NCBI GenBank assembly: GCA_023375785.1
Contig: SZWC01000036.1
Span: 59,792 to 123,791, forward strand
DNA length: 64,000 nucleotides
Reading direction: 5' to 3'
Origin: Penium margaritaceum
Taxonomy: Eukaryota; Streptophyta; Zygnematophyceae; Desmidiales; Peniaceae
Shown here: piece by piece, positions 46,622-57,600 of the stretch
How positions within the stretch are numbered: position 1 is the first letter of the stretch
Layout: each line of letters starts with the position of its first letter
The notes under the pieces: generated by a model
The model's database searches: none
Told to the model about the DNA's origin: nothing
The model's input: only the letters and a program-made list of their open reading frames with translations
Made by a program: the position numbers and the translations under genes

Positions 46622-46861
46622 GTGGATGGATTCGCACGGAGGGGGAATTGGCTTATTTGCAAATCCATCCAGTCAGTGATAACGACTTCACCATGGAAAA
46701 CTGCTATTTACCTTTTTTGTGTTTCTTTACTTTCACTCTTTTTCATCTCGTGTTCCCCCCACATGAGGCGTTGGAATAGGAGAAGGGAGTGCCGCAAGGC
46801 GCAACAGAGATTTCCTCTATCTTTCTATTCTTTCTTGTTTCATCAGACCTCTTGGTCTTGA
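46622..46861 (+). CDS. Small open frame with hydrophobic run and MRRWxRRR motif
   Basis: This 79-codon frame lies between gag and the 3' LTR. A Leu/Phe/Val/Ser-rich stretch (LFCVSLLSLFFISC) is followed by SPHMRRWNRRRE and a basic to aromatic tail. The hydrophobic-then-basic order would suit a small membrane-anchored or RNA-binding peptide, but no family is recognised. A similar peptide is encoded in element 1 at about 26300-26380. The conservation could instead be of the nucleotide sequence (an RNA signal). Not a confident gene. Confidence 0.3.
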   Translation: MDGFARRGNWLICKSIQSVITTSPWKTAIYLFCVSLLSLFFISCSPHMRRWNRRRECRKAQQRFPLSFYSFLFHQTSWS

Positions 46862-47034
46862 CCATTTCGCACTTGCGGAGGGGTGTGGCTACCACTGCTG
46901 ACTACAGCAGCATTGTACTAGTGGGCGCTGTATGCGGACCTGTTGGCGCGCAATGGATACGTGTGTGGGTGACGCCGAAGACCAGCAACGACAGGCAGCT
47001 AAGCCGATTCCCTGAAGCAGGCAGTGACAGTAGA

Positions 47035-47560
47035 TCGCCGGCAGCAGCGGTAGCAGCAGCACTCCAAGTGGCGTCAACTAGCAGCGCAGGGCATCAGCTA
47101 CAAGCAGCACTTTTGAGCCACAGCAATGAGCCGCAATGACAAGCAACAGGAGGAATGAGCTAAGGAGAAGCACCAGGAAGCAGCAGTGAGATCAGCAGCG
47201 AGGCACAGCAGCAGGCACACAGTAGAGGTATGGAGTGCCGATGACCAGTAGCGTCGATCCGATTAGCCACAACAAGAAGCAGCAGGGAACCGCTTGGAAG
47301 GAATGCGAGCAGCAGCGAGAACTCAACAGTGGATTGCGAGCAGCAACAAAAACGGTCCGTTGCAGTACGCAAAAGTTCAAAGGAGCGGCAAGCGGACAGC
47401 AACAGCATCAGAAGTATGCTTGGCGACAAGCTGCGCGCAACAGTATAACTGCAAGGACAACAATGGGCAGCAGCAAAGGACAACAGACACGGACGGGAAA
47501 CACCGCTGAACCGTTACATTGAGCAAGAGCGAGCAGCAGAAAATGCTTCCATTGGAAGGG
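47035..47560 (+). repeat. AGC-triplet-rich low-complexity DNA
   Basis: Interrupted AGC/CAG triplets dominate this part of the element 2 tail. No gene is seen in it. Confidence 0.6.
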
Positions 47561-47636
47561 AACGGGGGGGCCAGTGAAAGAAATCCTTGACGGACTCATT
47601 GACTCCTCAACGTCAAAGAGTCCATCTGGAGCTTGT

Positions 47637-47692
47637 GGCGAAGCGAAGCAAAAGGATGCGAAGAAACGAAGTGTAAAGCGAAGCGAAGCGAT
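47637..47692 (+). repeat. Imperfect GCGAA pentamer repeat
   Basis: Repeated GCGAA and GCGAAGC-type words with purine-rich interruptions lie about 60-120 bp before the polypurine tract. Confidence 0.6.
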
Positions 47693-47746
47693 TCAATGCG
47701 TGGTTCAGTGATCGAACTTCCATCATTAGAACGGGTTGTGAGGCAC

Positions 47747-47755
47747 GGAGGGGAA
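47747..47755 (+). other. Polypurine tract of element 2
   Basis: GGAGGGGAA abuts the TGTTGG start of the LTR copy at 47756, matching the position of the tract in element 1. Confidence 0.85.
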
Positions 47756-48148
47756 TGTTGGAAATTGCCTTCACAACCCGGGTTCAGAAGAATAATGGGC
47801 AGATCTGGAATTAATGGCAAGGACCTTTTCCTTTGTTTGGAACCCGGGTTCATATTCATCTGGTTTCACACCATCACCCAGCCGTGGAGTTGATTCACGT
47901 TGTCCCTTGCGCATCCTCATCAGAGTGGTCCTCTCAACCGTCCGTCATATCCAGGCTGGGAGCTTCCCGCGCAAGTGCACCCACTCACATCGGCGGATCA
48001 AAGTTCTTGCACCAAGAACTATGGAGCGCCACCAGTGTAGAAGACCAGCCTAGGGTATAAATCATATGACTCCTCTTTAGTCGGTAACGCTTCCTTGGAC
48101 ACTTGCACGCTTGTACCAGTTTCTGTACCCAGCAACGGGAATGAAAGA
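47756..48148 (+). repeat. Partial 3' LTR copy of element 2
   Basis: It matches the first 393 of the 486 LTR bases and stops at the single N (48149). It differs from the next copy by about five changes, which fits either another haplotype or a second LTR. Confidence 0.9.
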
Positions 48149-48149
48149 N
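48149..48149. other. Single-N join between two LTR copies
   Basis: The N is followed by GAA then TGTTGG, the same bases that precede the LTR at the polypurine tract. The right-hand contig therefore starts inside the tract, and the LTR is present on both sides of an unresolved join. Confidence 0.9.
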
Positions 48150-48152
48150 GAA

Positions 48153-48638
48153 TGTTGGGAATTGCCTTCACAACCCGGGTTCAGAAGAATAATGGGCAGA
48201 TCTGGAATTAATGGCAAGGACCTTTTCCTTTGTTTGGAACCCGGGTTCATATTCATCTGGTTTCACACTATCACCCAGCCGTGGAGTTGATTCACGTTGT
48301 CCCTTGCGCATCCTCATCAGAGTGGTCCATCTCAACCGTCCGTCATATCCAGGCTGGGAGCTTCCCGCGCAAGTGCACCCACTCACATCGGCGGATCAAA
48401 GTTCTTGCACCAAGAACTATGGAGCGCCACCAGTGTAGAAGACCAGCCTAGGGTATAAATCATATGACTCCTCTTTAGTCGGTAACGCTTCCTTCGACAC
48501 TTGCACGCTTGTACCAGCTTCTGTACCCAGCAACGGGAATGAAAGATTCGTTTCTGATGCTCATGTGTGTTCAGCTGGTGTATGAATGTTCGTGCGAGAA
48601 AATTCAATGAGACCACTGATGGCTAGATCTTGAATCCA
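48153..48638 (+). repeat. Full 3' LTR copy of element 2
   Basis: 486 bp from TGTTGG to TCTTGAATCCA, followed directly by satellite sequence. This is probably the true 3' LTR. Confidence 0.92.
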
Positions 48639-51600
48639 ATACGTGTAACTGCGTGTCACTACTTGTAAGTGCGTGTACGTGTGTATACGTGTGTGTAAGT
48701 GCGTGTAAGTATGTGTAAGTGCTTGTAAGTATGTGTAAGTGCGTGTAAGTGCGTGTAAGTACGTGTAACTACCTGTAAGTGCGTGTAACTGCATGTAAGT
48801 GCGTATAAGTGTGTGTAAGTGCGTGTAAGTACAATTAACTACGTGTAAGTGCGTAAAAGTGCATGTTAGTGCGTGTAAGAGCGTGTAAGTGCGTGTAAGT
48901 GCATGTAAGTACCTATAAGTGCGTATAAGTGTGTGTAAGTGCGTGTAAGTGTATGTAGGTATCTGTAAGTATGTGTAAGGGTGTGTAAGTACGTGTAAGT
49001 GCGTGTAAGTACGTGTAAGTGTATGTAAGTGTGTGTAAGTACGTGTAAGTGCGTGTACATGCATGTAAGTGTGTGCAAGTACGTATAAGTGTGTGTAAGT
49101 GCATGTAAGTACGTGTAAGTACGTGTAAGTGCGTGCAACTGCGTGTACGTGCGTATAAGTGCGTGTAAATGTGTGCAAGTGCGTGGAAGTGTGTGTAAGT
49201 ATGTGTAAGTGCGTGTAAGTATATGTTAGTGTATGTAAGTACGTATAAGTGCCTGTAGGTGTGTGTAAGTCTGTGTAAGTGCGTGTAAGTGTGTGTAAGT
49301 GGATGCATGTGCATATAAGTGTGTGTAAGTATGTGTAAGTGCGTGTAAGTGCGTGTAAGTGCGTGTAAGTGTGTGTAAGTATGTGTAAGTACATGTAAAT
49401 GCGTGTAAGTGCAGGTAAGTGCATGTAAGCATGTGTAAGTGCGTGTAACTACGTGTAAGTGTGTGTAAGTGTGTGTGAGTATGTGTAAGTGCGTGTAAGT
49501 CTGTGTAAGTGCATGTAAGTGCGTATAAGTACATGTAAGCACGTGTAAGTGTGTGTAACTGTGTGTAACTGTGTGTAAGTGCGTGTAAGTGTGCATAAGT
49601 GTGTGTAAGTATGTGTAAGTACAGGTAAGTGCGTATAAGTGTGTATAAGTGCGTATAAGTGTGTGTAAGTGCATGTAAGTGCGTGTAAGTGTGTGTAAGT
49701 GTGTGTAAGTGCGTGTAAGTATGTGCAAGTGCGTGTAAGTACGTGTAAGTGCGTGTAACTACGTGTGAGTGTGTGTATGTATGTGTAAGTACGTGTAAGT
49801 GCTTGTAAGTGCGTGTAAGTACGTGTAAGTACGTGTAAGTGCGTGTAACTGCGTGTAAGTGCGTGTAACTGCGTACACATGTGTATAAGTGCGTGTAAGA
49901 GCGTATAACTGCGTGTAAGTGCGTGTAAGTGCGTGTAAGTGCGTATAAGTGCGTGTAAGTGCGTATAAGTAGGTGTAAATATTTGTACTTGCGTGTAAGT
50001 TTGTGTAAGTGTGTGTGAGTGCGTGTAAGTGCGTGTAAGTACAATTAACTATGTGTAAGTGCGTGTGAGTTCATGTCAGTGCGTGTAAGTGCATGTCAGT
50101 GTATGCAAGGACGTGTAAATGCATGTAAGTATGTGTAAGTGCGTGTAAGTATGTGGAACTGCGTGTTAGTACGTGTAAGTGCGGGTAAGTGCATGTAAGC
50201 ACGTGTAAGTGCATGTAAGTGCGTGTAAGTGCGTGTAAGTGCGTGTAAGTGCGTGTAAGTGCATGAGTACATGTAAGTGCGTGGAAGTATGTGTAAGTGT
50301 GTATAACTGCGTGTAAGTGTGTGTAAGTTCATATAAGTACATGTAAGTGCGTGTAAGTGCATGTAAGTGCATGAAAGTGTGTGTAAGTGTGTATAAGTGC
50401 ATGGAAGTACGCATAAGTGCGTGTAAAAGTGTGTAAGTGCGTGTAAGCACGTGTAAATGCCTGTAAGTATGTGTAAGTGCGTGTAACTGTGTGTAAGTGG
50501 ATGTAAGTGCATGTAAGTTCCTGTAAGTGCGTGTAAGTGCGTGTAAGTGGGTGTAAGTACGTGTAAGTGCGTGTAAATGTACGTAAGAGCGTGTAAGTGC
50601 ACGTAAGTACGTGTAAGTACGTGTAAGTACATGTTAGTGCATGTTGGTACGTGTAAGTGCGTGTAAGTGTTTGTAAGTATGTGTAAGTACGTACAAGTGT
50701 GTGCAAGTGCGTGTAAGTGTGTGTAAGTGTGTGTAAGTGTGTGTAGGTGCGTGTAAGTGCGTGTAAGTACGTGTAAGTGTATGTAAGTGTGTGTAAGTGT
50801 GTGTAAGTATACGTAAGTGCATGTATGTGAGTCTAAGTGCGTGTTACTGTGTGTAGGTGCGTGTAATTGCGTGTAAGTGCATGTAAATGCGTGTAACTAC
50901 GTATAAGTACGTATAAGTATGTATGAGTACGTGCAAGTGTGTGTAAGTGCATGTAATTGCATGTAACTGTGTGTAAGTATGAGTAAGTACGTGTAAGTGC
51001 ATATAAGTGCATGTAAGTATATGTAACTACGTGTAAGTGCGTGTAAGTGCGTGTAAGTGCGTGTAAGTGGGTGTAAGTACATATAAGTGTGTGTAAGTAC
51101 GCGTAAGTACGTGTAAGAGTGTGTAAGTGCGTGTAAGTGTGTGTAAGTGCGTATAAGTACGTGTAAGTGTGTGTAAGTGCGTGTAAGTGTGTGTAAGTGT
51201 GTGTAAGTGCATGTAAACATGGGTAAGTGCATAGAAGTGTGTGTACGTGGAGGTAAGTGAGGGTAAGTACGTGTAAGTGCGTGTAAGTGTGTGTAAATAC
51301 GTGTAAGTGCGTACAAGTGCGTGTAAGTACGAGTAAGTGTGTATAAGTGCGTGTAAGTGTGGGTACGTGCGTGTAAGTACATGTAAGTGCGTGTATGTGT
51401 AGGTAAGTGCGTGTAAGTTCGTGTAAGTACCTGTGAGTGCGTGTGAGTGCGTGTAAGTGTGTGTGAGTATGTGTAAGTGCGTATAAGTGCGTGTAAGTGC
51501 GTGTAAGTGCATATAAGTGCGTGTAAGTACGTGTAAGTGCGTGTACGTGTGTGTAAGTTTGTGTAAGTGCGCGTAAGTACGTGTAAGTATGGGTAAGTAC

Positions 51601-54600
51601 GTGTAAGTATGTGTAAGTTTGTGTAAGAGTGTGTAAGTATGTGTAAGTGTGTGTACGTGCGTGTAAGTGCATGGAAGTGCGTGTAAGTACGTATAAGTGT
51701 GTATAAGTATGTGTAAGTGTGTGTAAGTGCGTGTAACTGCGTGTAAGTGTGTGTAAGTGCGTGTAAGTGCATGTAAGTGTGTGTAAGTGCGCGTAAGTAC
51801 GTGAAAGTGTGTGTAAGTGCGTGTAAGTACGTGTAAGTGCGTGCATGTGCGTGTAAGTGCATGTAAGTGCGTATACATACGTGTAAGTGCGTGTAAGTGC
51901 GTGTAAGTACGGGTAAGTATGTATAAGTGCATGTACGTACAGGCAAGTGCGGGTAAATGCGTGTAAGTGTGTGTAATTGCGTGTAAGTGTGTGCAAGTGC
52001 ATGTAAATGTGTGTAAGTATGTGTAAGTGTGTGTAAGTGTGTGTAAGTGTGTGTAAGTGCGCGTAAGTGCATGTAAGTGCGTGTAACTGCGTGTAAGTGC
52101 ATGTAAGTGCGTATGAAAGCGTGTAATTGTGTGTAAGTATATGTATGTACATGTAAGTGGGTGTAAGTGCGTGTAAGTGCGTGTAAGATTTGGATAAGTA
52201 CGTGTAAGTGTGTGTACATGTATGAGTGCGTGTAAGTGCGTGCAAGTGCGTGTAAGTGTGTGTAAGTGCGTGTAAGTGCATGTAAGTGGGTATAAGTATG
52301 TTTAAGTGTGTATAAGTGTGTGTAAGTGTGTGTAAGTGCGTGTAAGTACATGTAAGTATGTGTAAGTGTGTAAAAATGTGTGTAAGCATGCGTAAGTACA
52401 TGGAAGTGCATGTCAGCACGTGTAAGTGTGTGTAGGTATGTGTAAGTGTGTGTAAGTACGTATAAGTACGTGTAAGTACGTGCAAGTGCGTGTAAGTGCG
52501 TGTAACTACGTGTAACTGTGTATAAGTACGTGTAAGTGCGTGTAAGTGCGTATAAGTGCGTATAAGTGCATGTAACTGCGTGTAAGTGCATGTAATTATG
52601 TGTAAGTGTGTGTAAGTGTGGGTAAGTATGTGTAAGTTTGTGTAAGTGCGTGTATGTGTGGTTAGTGTGTGTCATTGTGTGTAATGCGTATAAGTGTGTG
52701 TAAGTGTGTGTAAGTGCATGTAAGTGCGTGTAAGTACGTGTAAGTGTGTTTAAGTGCGTGTAAGTGCGTGTAAGTGCGTGTGAGTACATGTAGGTGCGTG
52801 TAAGTGTGTATAACTGCATGTAAGTACGTGTCAGTGCGTGTAAGTGTGTGTAAGCGCGTGTAAGTGTGTGTAATTGCAAGTAAGTGCATGTAAGTATGTG
52901 TAAGTACGTGTAAGTACATATAAGTACGTGTAAGTACGTGGAAGTGCGTGTAAGTGCGTGTAACTGTGTGTAACTGCGTGTAAGTATGTGTAAGTACGTA
53001 AAAGTGCGTATAAGTGTGTGTAAGTGCGTGTAAGTATGGGTAAGTACGTGTAAGTGAATGTACATGCAGGTAAGTGCGGGTAAATGCGTGTAAGTGTGTG
53101 TAATTGCGTGTAAGTGCATGTAAGTGCGTGTACGTGCGTGTATGTATGTGTAAGTGTGTGTAAGTGTGTGTGAGTGTGTGTAAGTGTGCGTAAGTGCATG
53201 TAAGTGCGTGTAACTGCGTGTAAGTACGTGTAAGTGCGTGTAAGTGAGTGTAAGTGTGTGTAAGGGTGTGTAATTACATATAAGTGGGTGTAAGTGCGTG
53301 TAAGTGTGTGTAAGTGTAGGTACGTACGTGTAAGTCCATGTAAGTTAGTGTACGTGTAGTTAAGTGCGTGTAAGTGCGTGTAAGTACATGTAAGTGTGTG
53401 TAAATGCGTGTAAGTGCGTATAAGTGCGTGTAAGTATGTGTAAGTCTGTATAAGTGTGTGTAAGTGCATGTAAGTATGTGTAAGTACGTGTAAGTACGTA
53501 TAAGTGTGTGCAACTGGGTGTAAGTACGTGTAAGTGCGTAGAAGTGCATGTCCGCACATATAAGTGTGTGTAAGTGCGTGTAAGTGAGTGTAAGTACATG
53601 TAAGTACTTGTAAGTACGTATAAGTACGTGTAAGTAAGTGCACGTGCGTGTAAGTGCATGTAACTGCGTGTAACTACGTGTAAGTACGTGTAAGTGCGTG
53701 TAAGTGCGTAAAGGTACGTGTAAGTACATGTAACTGCGTGTAAGTGCGTGTAAGTACGTGTAAGTGCGTGTAAGTGTGTGTAGGCACGTGCAAGTGTGTG
53801 TAACTGCGTGTAAGTGCGTGTAAGTACATGTAAGTGCATGTAACTGCGAGTAAGTGTGTGTAAGTGCTAAGAAATGCCTGTAAGTGCGTGCAAGTACGTG
53901 TAACTGAATGCAAGTACGTGTAGGTGTGTGTAAGTGCGTATATGTATGTGTAAGTGCGTGTAAGTGTGTGTAAGTGCTTGTAAGTGCGTGTAAGTGCGTG
54001 TAAGTGCATGTAAGTGCGTGTAAGTACATATAAGTGTGTGTAAGTATGCGTAAGTGCGTGTAAGTGTATGTAAGTGCGTGTACGTGTGTGTAAGTATGTA
54101 TAAGTGTGTGTAAATACGTGTAAGTGTGTATAAGTGTGTGTAAGTGCATGTAAGTGTGTGTACGTGTGTGTAAGTACGTACAAGTACGGATAAGTACATG
54201 GAAGTGCGTGTACATGCGGGTAAGTGAGGGTAAGTGCATGTAAGTACGTGTAAGTGCATGTAAATACGTGTAAGTACGTGTATGTGCGTGTAAGTACGTG
54301 TAGGTGTGGGTAAGGGTATATAAGTTTGTATACGTGCGTGTACGTGCGGGTAAGTGCGTGTAAGTTTGTGTAAGTACGTGTGAGTGTGTGTGAGTGTGTG
54401 TGAGTGTGTGTAAGTGCGTGTAAGTGCGTGTAAGTGCGTATAAGTGCATGTAAGTGTGTGTAAGTACGTGTAAGTGTGTATAAGTGCGTGTAAGTTTGTC
54501 TAAGTGCGCGTCAGAACGTAAAAGTGTGGGTAAGTACGTGTAAGTATGTGTAAGTGTGTGTAAGTACGTGTAAGTGCATGTAAGTGTGTGCAAGTGCGTG

Positions 54601-57600
54601 CAAGTGCGTGGAAGTACGTGTAAGTACGTGTAAGTACATGTAATTGTGTATAAGTACGTGTAAGTGCGTGTAAGTGCGTATAAGTGTATGTAAGTGCGTG
54701 TAAAAACATGTAAGTATGTGTAAGTGTACATAAGTGCGTACAAGTGTGTGTAAGTGCGAAAGTGCGTGTAACTGCATGTAAATATGTGTAAGTACGTGTA
54801 AGTGCATATAAGTGCGTGTAAGTACGAATGTACGTGTAAGTGCGTGTACGTGCGGATAAGTGGGGGTAAATACGTGTAGGTGTGTGTAATTGCGTGTAAG
54901 TGCGTGTAAGTGTGTATAAGTGGGTGTAAGTATGTGTAAGTACGTGTAAGTGCATGAAAGTGCGTGTAGCTGTGTGTTAGTGCGTGTAAGTACGTGTACG
55001 TGTGTGTAATTGCATGTAAGTGTGTGTAAGTGTGCGTAACTGTGTGTAAGTGCGTGTAAATGTGTGTAAGTATGGGTAACTACGTGTAAGTCCGTGTAAG
55101 TGCGTGTACGTGTGGTTAAGTACATGTAAGTGTGTATGTGCGTATAAGTTTGTGTAAGTGAGTGTAAGTGTGTGTAAGTGCTTGTAAGTGTGTGGAAGTA
55201 CCTGTAAGTGCGTGTAAGTGCGTGTAAGTACATATAAGTGTGTGTAAGTGTATGTAAGTGCGTTTAAGTGTGGGTAAGTGCGTGTAAATGTGTGTAAGTG
55301 CATGCAAGTTCATGTAAGTACGTGTAAGTACGTGTAAGTGCGTATAAGTACGTGTACGTACAAATAAGTGCGTGTAAGTTTGTGTGAGTGCGTGTGAGTG
55401 CGTGTGAGTGCGTGTGAGTGCGTGTGAGTGCCTGTAAGTATGTGTAAGTGCGTACAAGTGTGTGTAAGTGTGTGTAAGTGCGTGTAAGTACGTGTAAGTA
55501 CGTGTAAGTACGTGTAAGTACGTGGTAGTGCGTGTAAGTGCATGTAAGTGTGGGTAAGTACGCGTAAGTGCGTGTAAGTACGTGTACGTGCGAATAAGTG
55601 CGTGTAAGTGCGTGTGAGTGTGTGGAGTGCATGTGAGTGCGTGTAAGTACGTGTAAGTGCGTGTAAGTGTGTGTAAGTGCATGTAAGTGCATGTAAGTGT
55701 GTGTAAGTGTGCGTGAGTACGTGCAAGTGTGTGTAAGTGTGTGTAAGTGCGTGTAAGTGCATGCAAGAACGTGTAAGTACGTGTAAGTGCGTGTAAGTAC
55801 GTGTAAGTGTGTGTAAGTACGTGTAAGTACGGATAAGTACGTGTAAGTGTGTGTACGTGCGGGTAAGTACGGGTAAGTTTGTGTAAGTGTGTGTAATTGC
55901 ATTTAAGTGCGTGTAAGTGCGTGCAAGAGTGTGTAAGTATGTTTAAGTGCGTATAAGTGTGTGTAAGTATGCGTAAGTGCATGTAAGTGCATGTAACTAC
56001 ACGTAAGTGCGTATAAGTACGAATAAGTGCGTATAAGTACGTGTAAGTGCGTGTAAGTTTGTGTAAGTGCGTGTAAGTGCGTGTAAGTGGGGATAAGTAC
56101 ATGTAAGTCCGTGTAAATGCATGTACGTGTGGTTAAGTGCGTGTAAGTGTGTGTAAGTGTGTGTAAGTGTGTGTAAGTACGTGTAAGTGCGTGTAAGTGC
56201 GTGTAAGTATGTGTAAGTGTGTATAAGTGCGTGTAAGTGCATGTAAGTGTGTGTAAGTACGTGTACGTGCGTGTATGTGTGTGTAACTGCGTGTAAATAC
56301 GTGTAAGTGTGTGTAAGTGTGTGTAAGCGCGTATAAGTGTGTGTTAGTGCGTGTAAGTATGTGTAAGTACGTGTAAGTATGTGTAAGTATGTATAAGTAC
56401 ATGTAAGTACATGCAAGTGCGTGTAAGTGCGTGTAAGTGCGTGTAACTGCGTGTAAGTACGTGTAAGTGCATGTAAGTGCGTATAAGTACGTGTAAGTGC
56501 ATGTAACTGCGTATAAGTACGTGTAAGTACGTGTAAGTGCATGTAAGTGCATGTAACTGCATGGAAGTACGTGTAAGTGTGTAGAAGTACGTGTAAGTAC
56601 GTACAAGTACGTGTAACTGCGTGTAAGTGCGTGTAAATGTGTGTAAGTGCGTATAAGTGTGTGTAAGTGCGTGCAAGTGTGTGTAAGTACTTATAAGTGC
56701 GTATAAGTGCATGTAAGTGTGTATAAGTGCGTGTAAGTACATATAAGTATGTGTAAGTATGCGTAAGTGTGTGTAAGTGTGTATACGTGCATTTATGTGT
56801 GTGTAAGTCTGTGTAAGTGTATGTACATGCGTATAAGTGTGTGTATGTATGTGTAAGTATGTATAAGTGCGTGTAAGTACGGGTAAGTGCGTAGAAGTGC
56901 GTGTGCGTGTGGATAAGTCAGGGTAAGTGCGTGTAAGTGCGTGTAAGTGTGTGTACGTGCGTGTAAGTACGTGTAAGTGTGTGTAAGTACGTGTAAGTAC
57001 GTGTAAGTGCGTATAAGTGTGGGTAAATACGTGTAAGTGTGTGTAAGTTTGTGTACGTGTGGGTAAGTGCGTGTAAGTTTGTGTAAGTGCGTGTGAGTGC
57101 GTATGACTGTGTGTGAGTGTGTGTGAGTGCGTGTAAGTGCGTGTAAGTGCGTGTAAGTGTGTGTAAGTACGTGTAAGTGCATGTAAGTGTGTGTAAGTAT
57201 GTGTAAGTACGTGTAAGTGCGCGTAAGTTTGTGTAAGTACGCGTAGGTGCGTGTAAGTGTGGGTAAGTATGTGTAAGTATGTGTAAGAGTGTGTTAGTGC
57301 GTGTAAGTGCGTGTAAGTGTGTGTAAGTGTGTGTAAGTGCGTGAAAGTATGTTGAAGTATGTGTAAGTGCGTGTAAGTGTGTGTAAGTCCGTGTAAGTGC
57401 GTATAAGTGCGTGTAAGTGTGTGAAAGTGCGTGTAAGTGCATGTAAGTATGTGCAAGTGTGCGTAAGTGCGTGCAAGTGTGTATAAGTACGTGTAAGTAT
57501 GTGTAAGTACGTGTAAGTGTGTATACGTGTGTGTAACTATGTGTAAGTGCGTGTAAGTATGGATCAGTATGTGTAAGTGCGTGTACGTGCGGGTAAGTGC

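Larger units (their letters stand above)
46181..47746 (+). other. Pol-less tail of element 2
   Basis: No protease, integrase, reverse transcriptase or RNase H motif is seen. The stretch contains a single N (46431), the segment shared with element 1, AGC-triplet-rich DNA from about 47035 to 47560, and GCGAA repeats near 47637-47692. Confidence 0.65.
43687..48638 (+). mobile_element. TR-GAG-type LTR retrotransposon (copia lineage) number 2
   Basis: The element comprises a 5' LTR (486 bp, its last bases lost in an N gap), a missing PBS region (inside the gap), a copia-type gag that looks whole, a long tail without pol motifs, a polypurine tract, and then a partial and a full copy of the LTR. 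The 5' and last LTR differ at about 10 of 484 sites by eye (near 2%), so it is younger than element 1. No clean 5-bp target duplication is visible; TACGT occurs near both ends but not exactly at them. Like element 1 it lies in the satellite in the same orientation and must depend on enzymes supplied by other elements. Confidence 0.85.

Noticed and set aside
47756-48638. Genuine tandem LTRs or a nested second element
   Set aside because: The first copy stops at an N and the second begins with the same polypurine-tract bases. An unresolved join explains this more simply, though a real duplication is not excluded.
43682-48643. Target-site duplication for element 2
   Set aside because: The 5 bp before the 5' LTR (CGTCT) and after the last LTR (ATACG) do not match. 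A nearby TACGT on both sides is expected anyway in this satellite.
50897-53119. A 740-codon minus-strand open frame, and dozens of similar ones across the satellite
   Set aside because: They are the decamer read in its stop-free direction. All frames give the same Thr/His/Leu/Tyr repeat, overlapping frames are open at once, and no start context, domain or promoter is seen.
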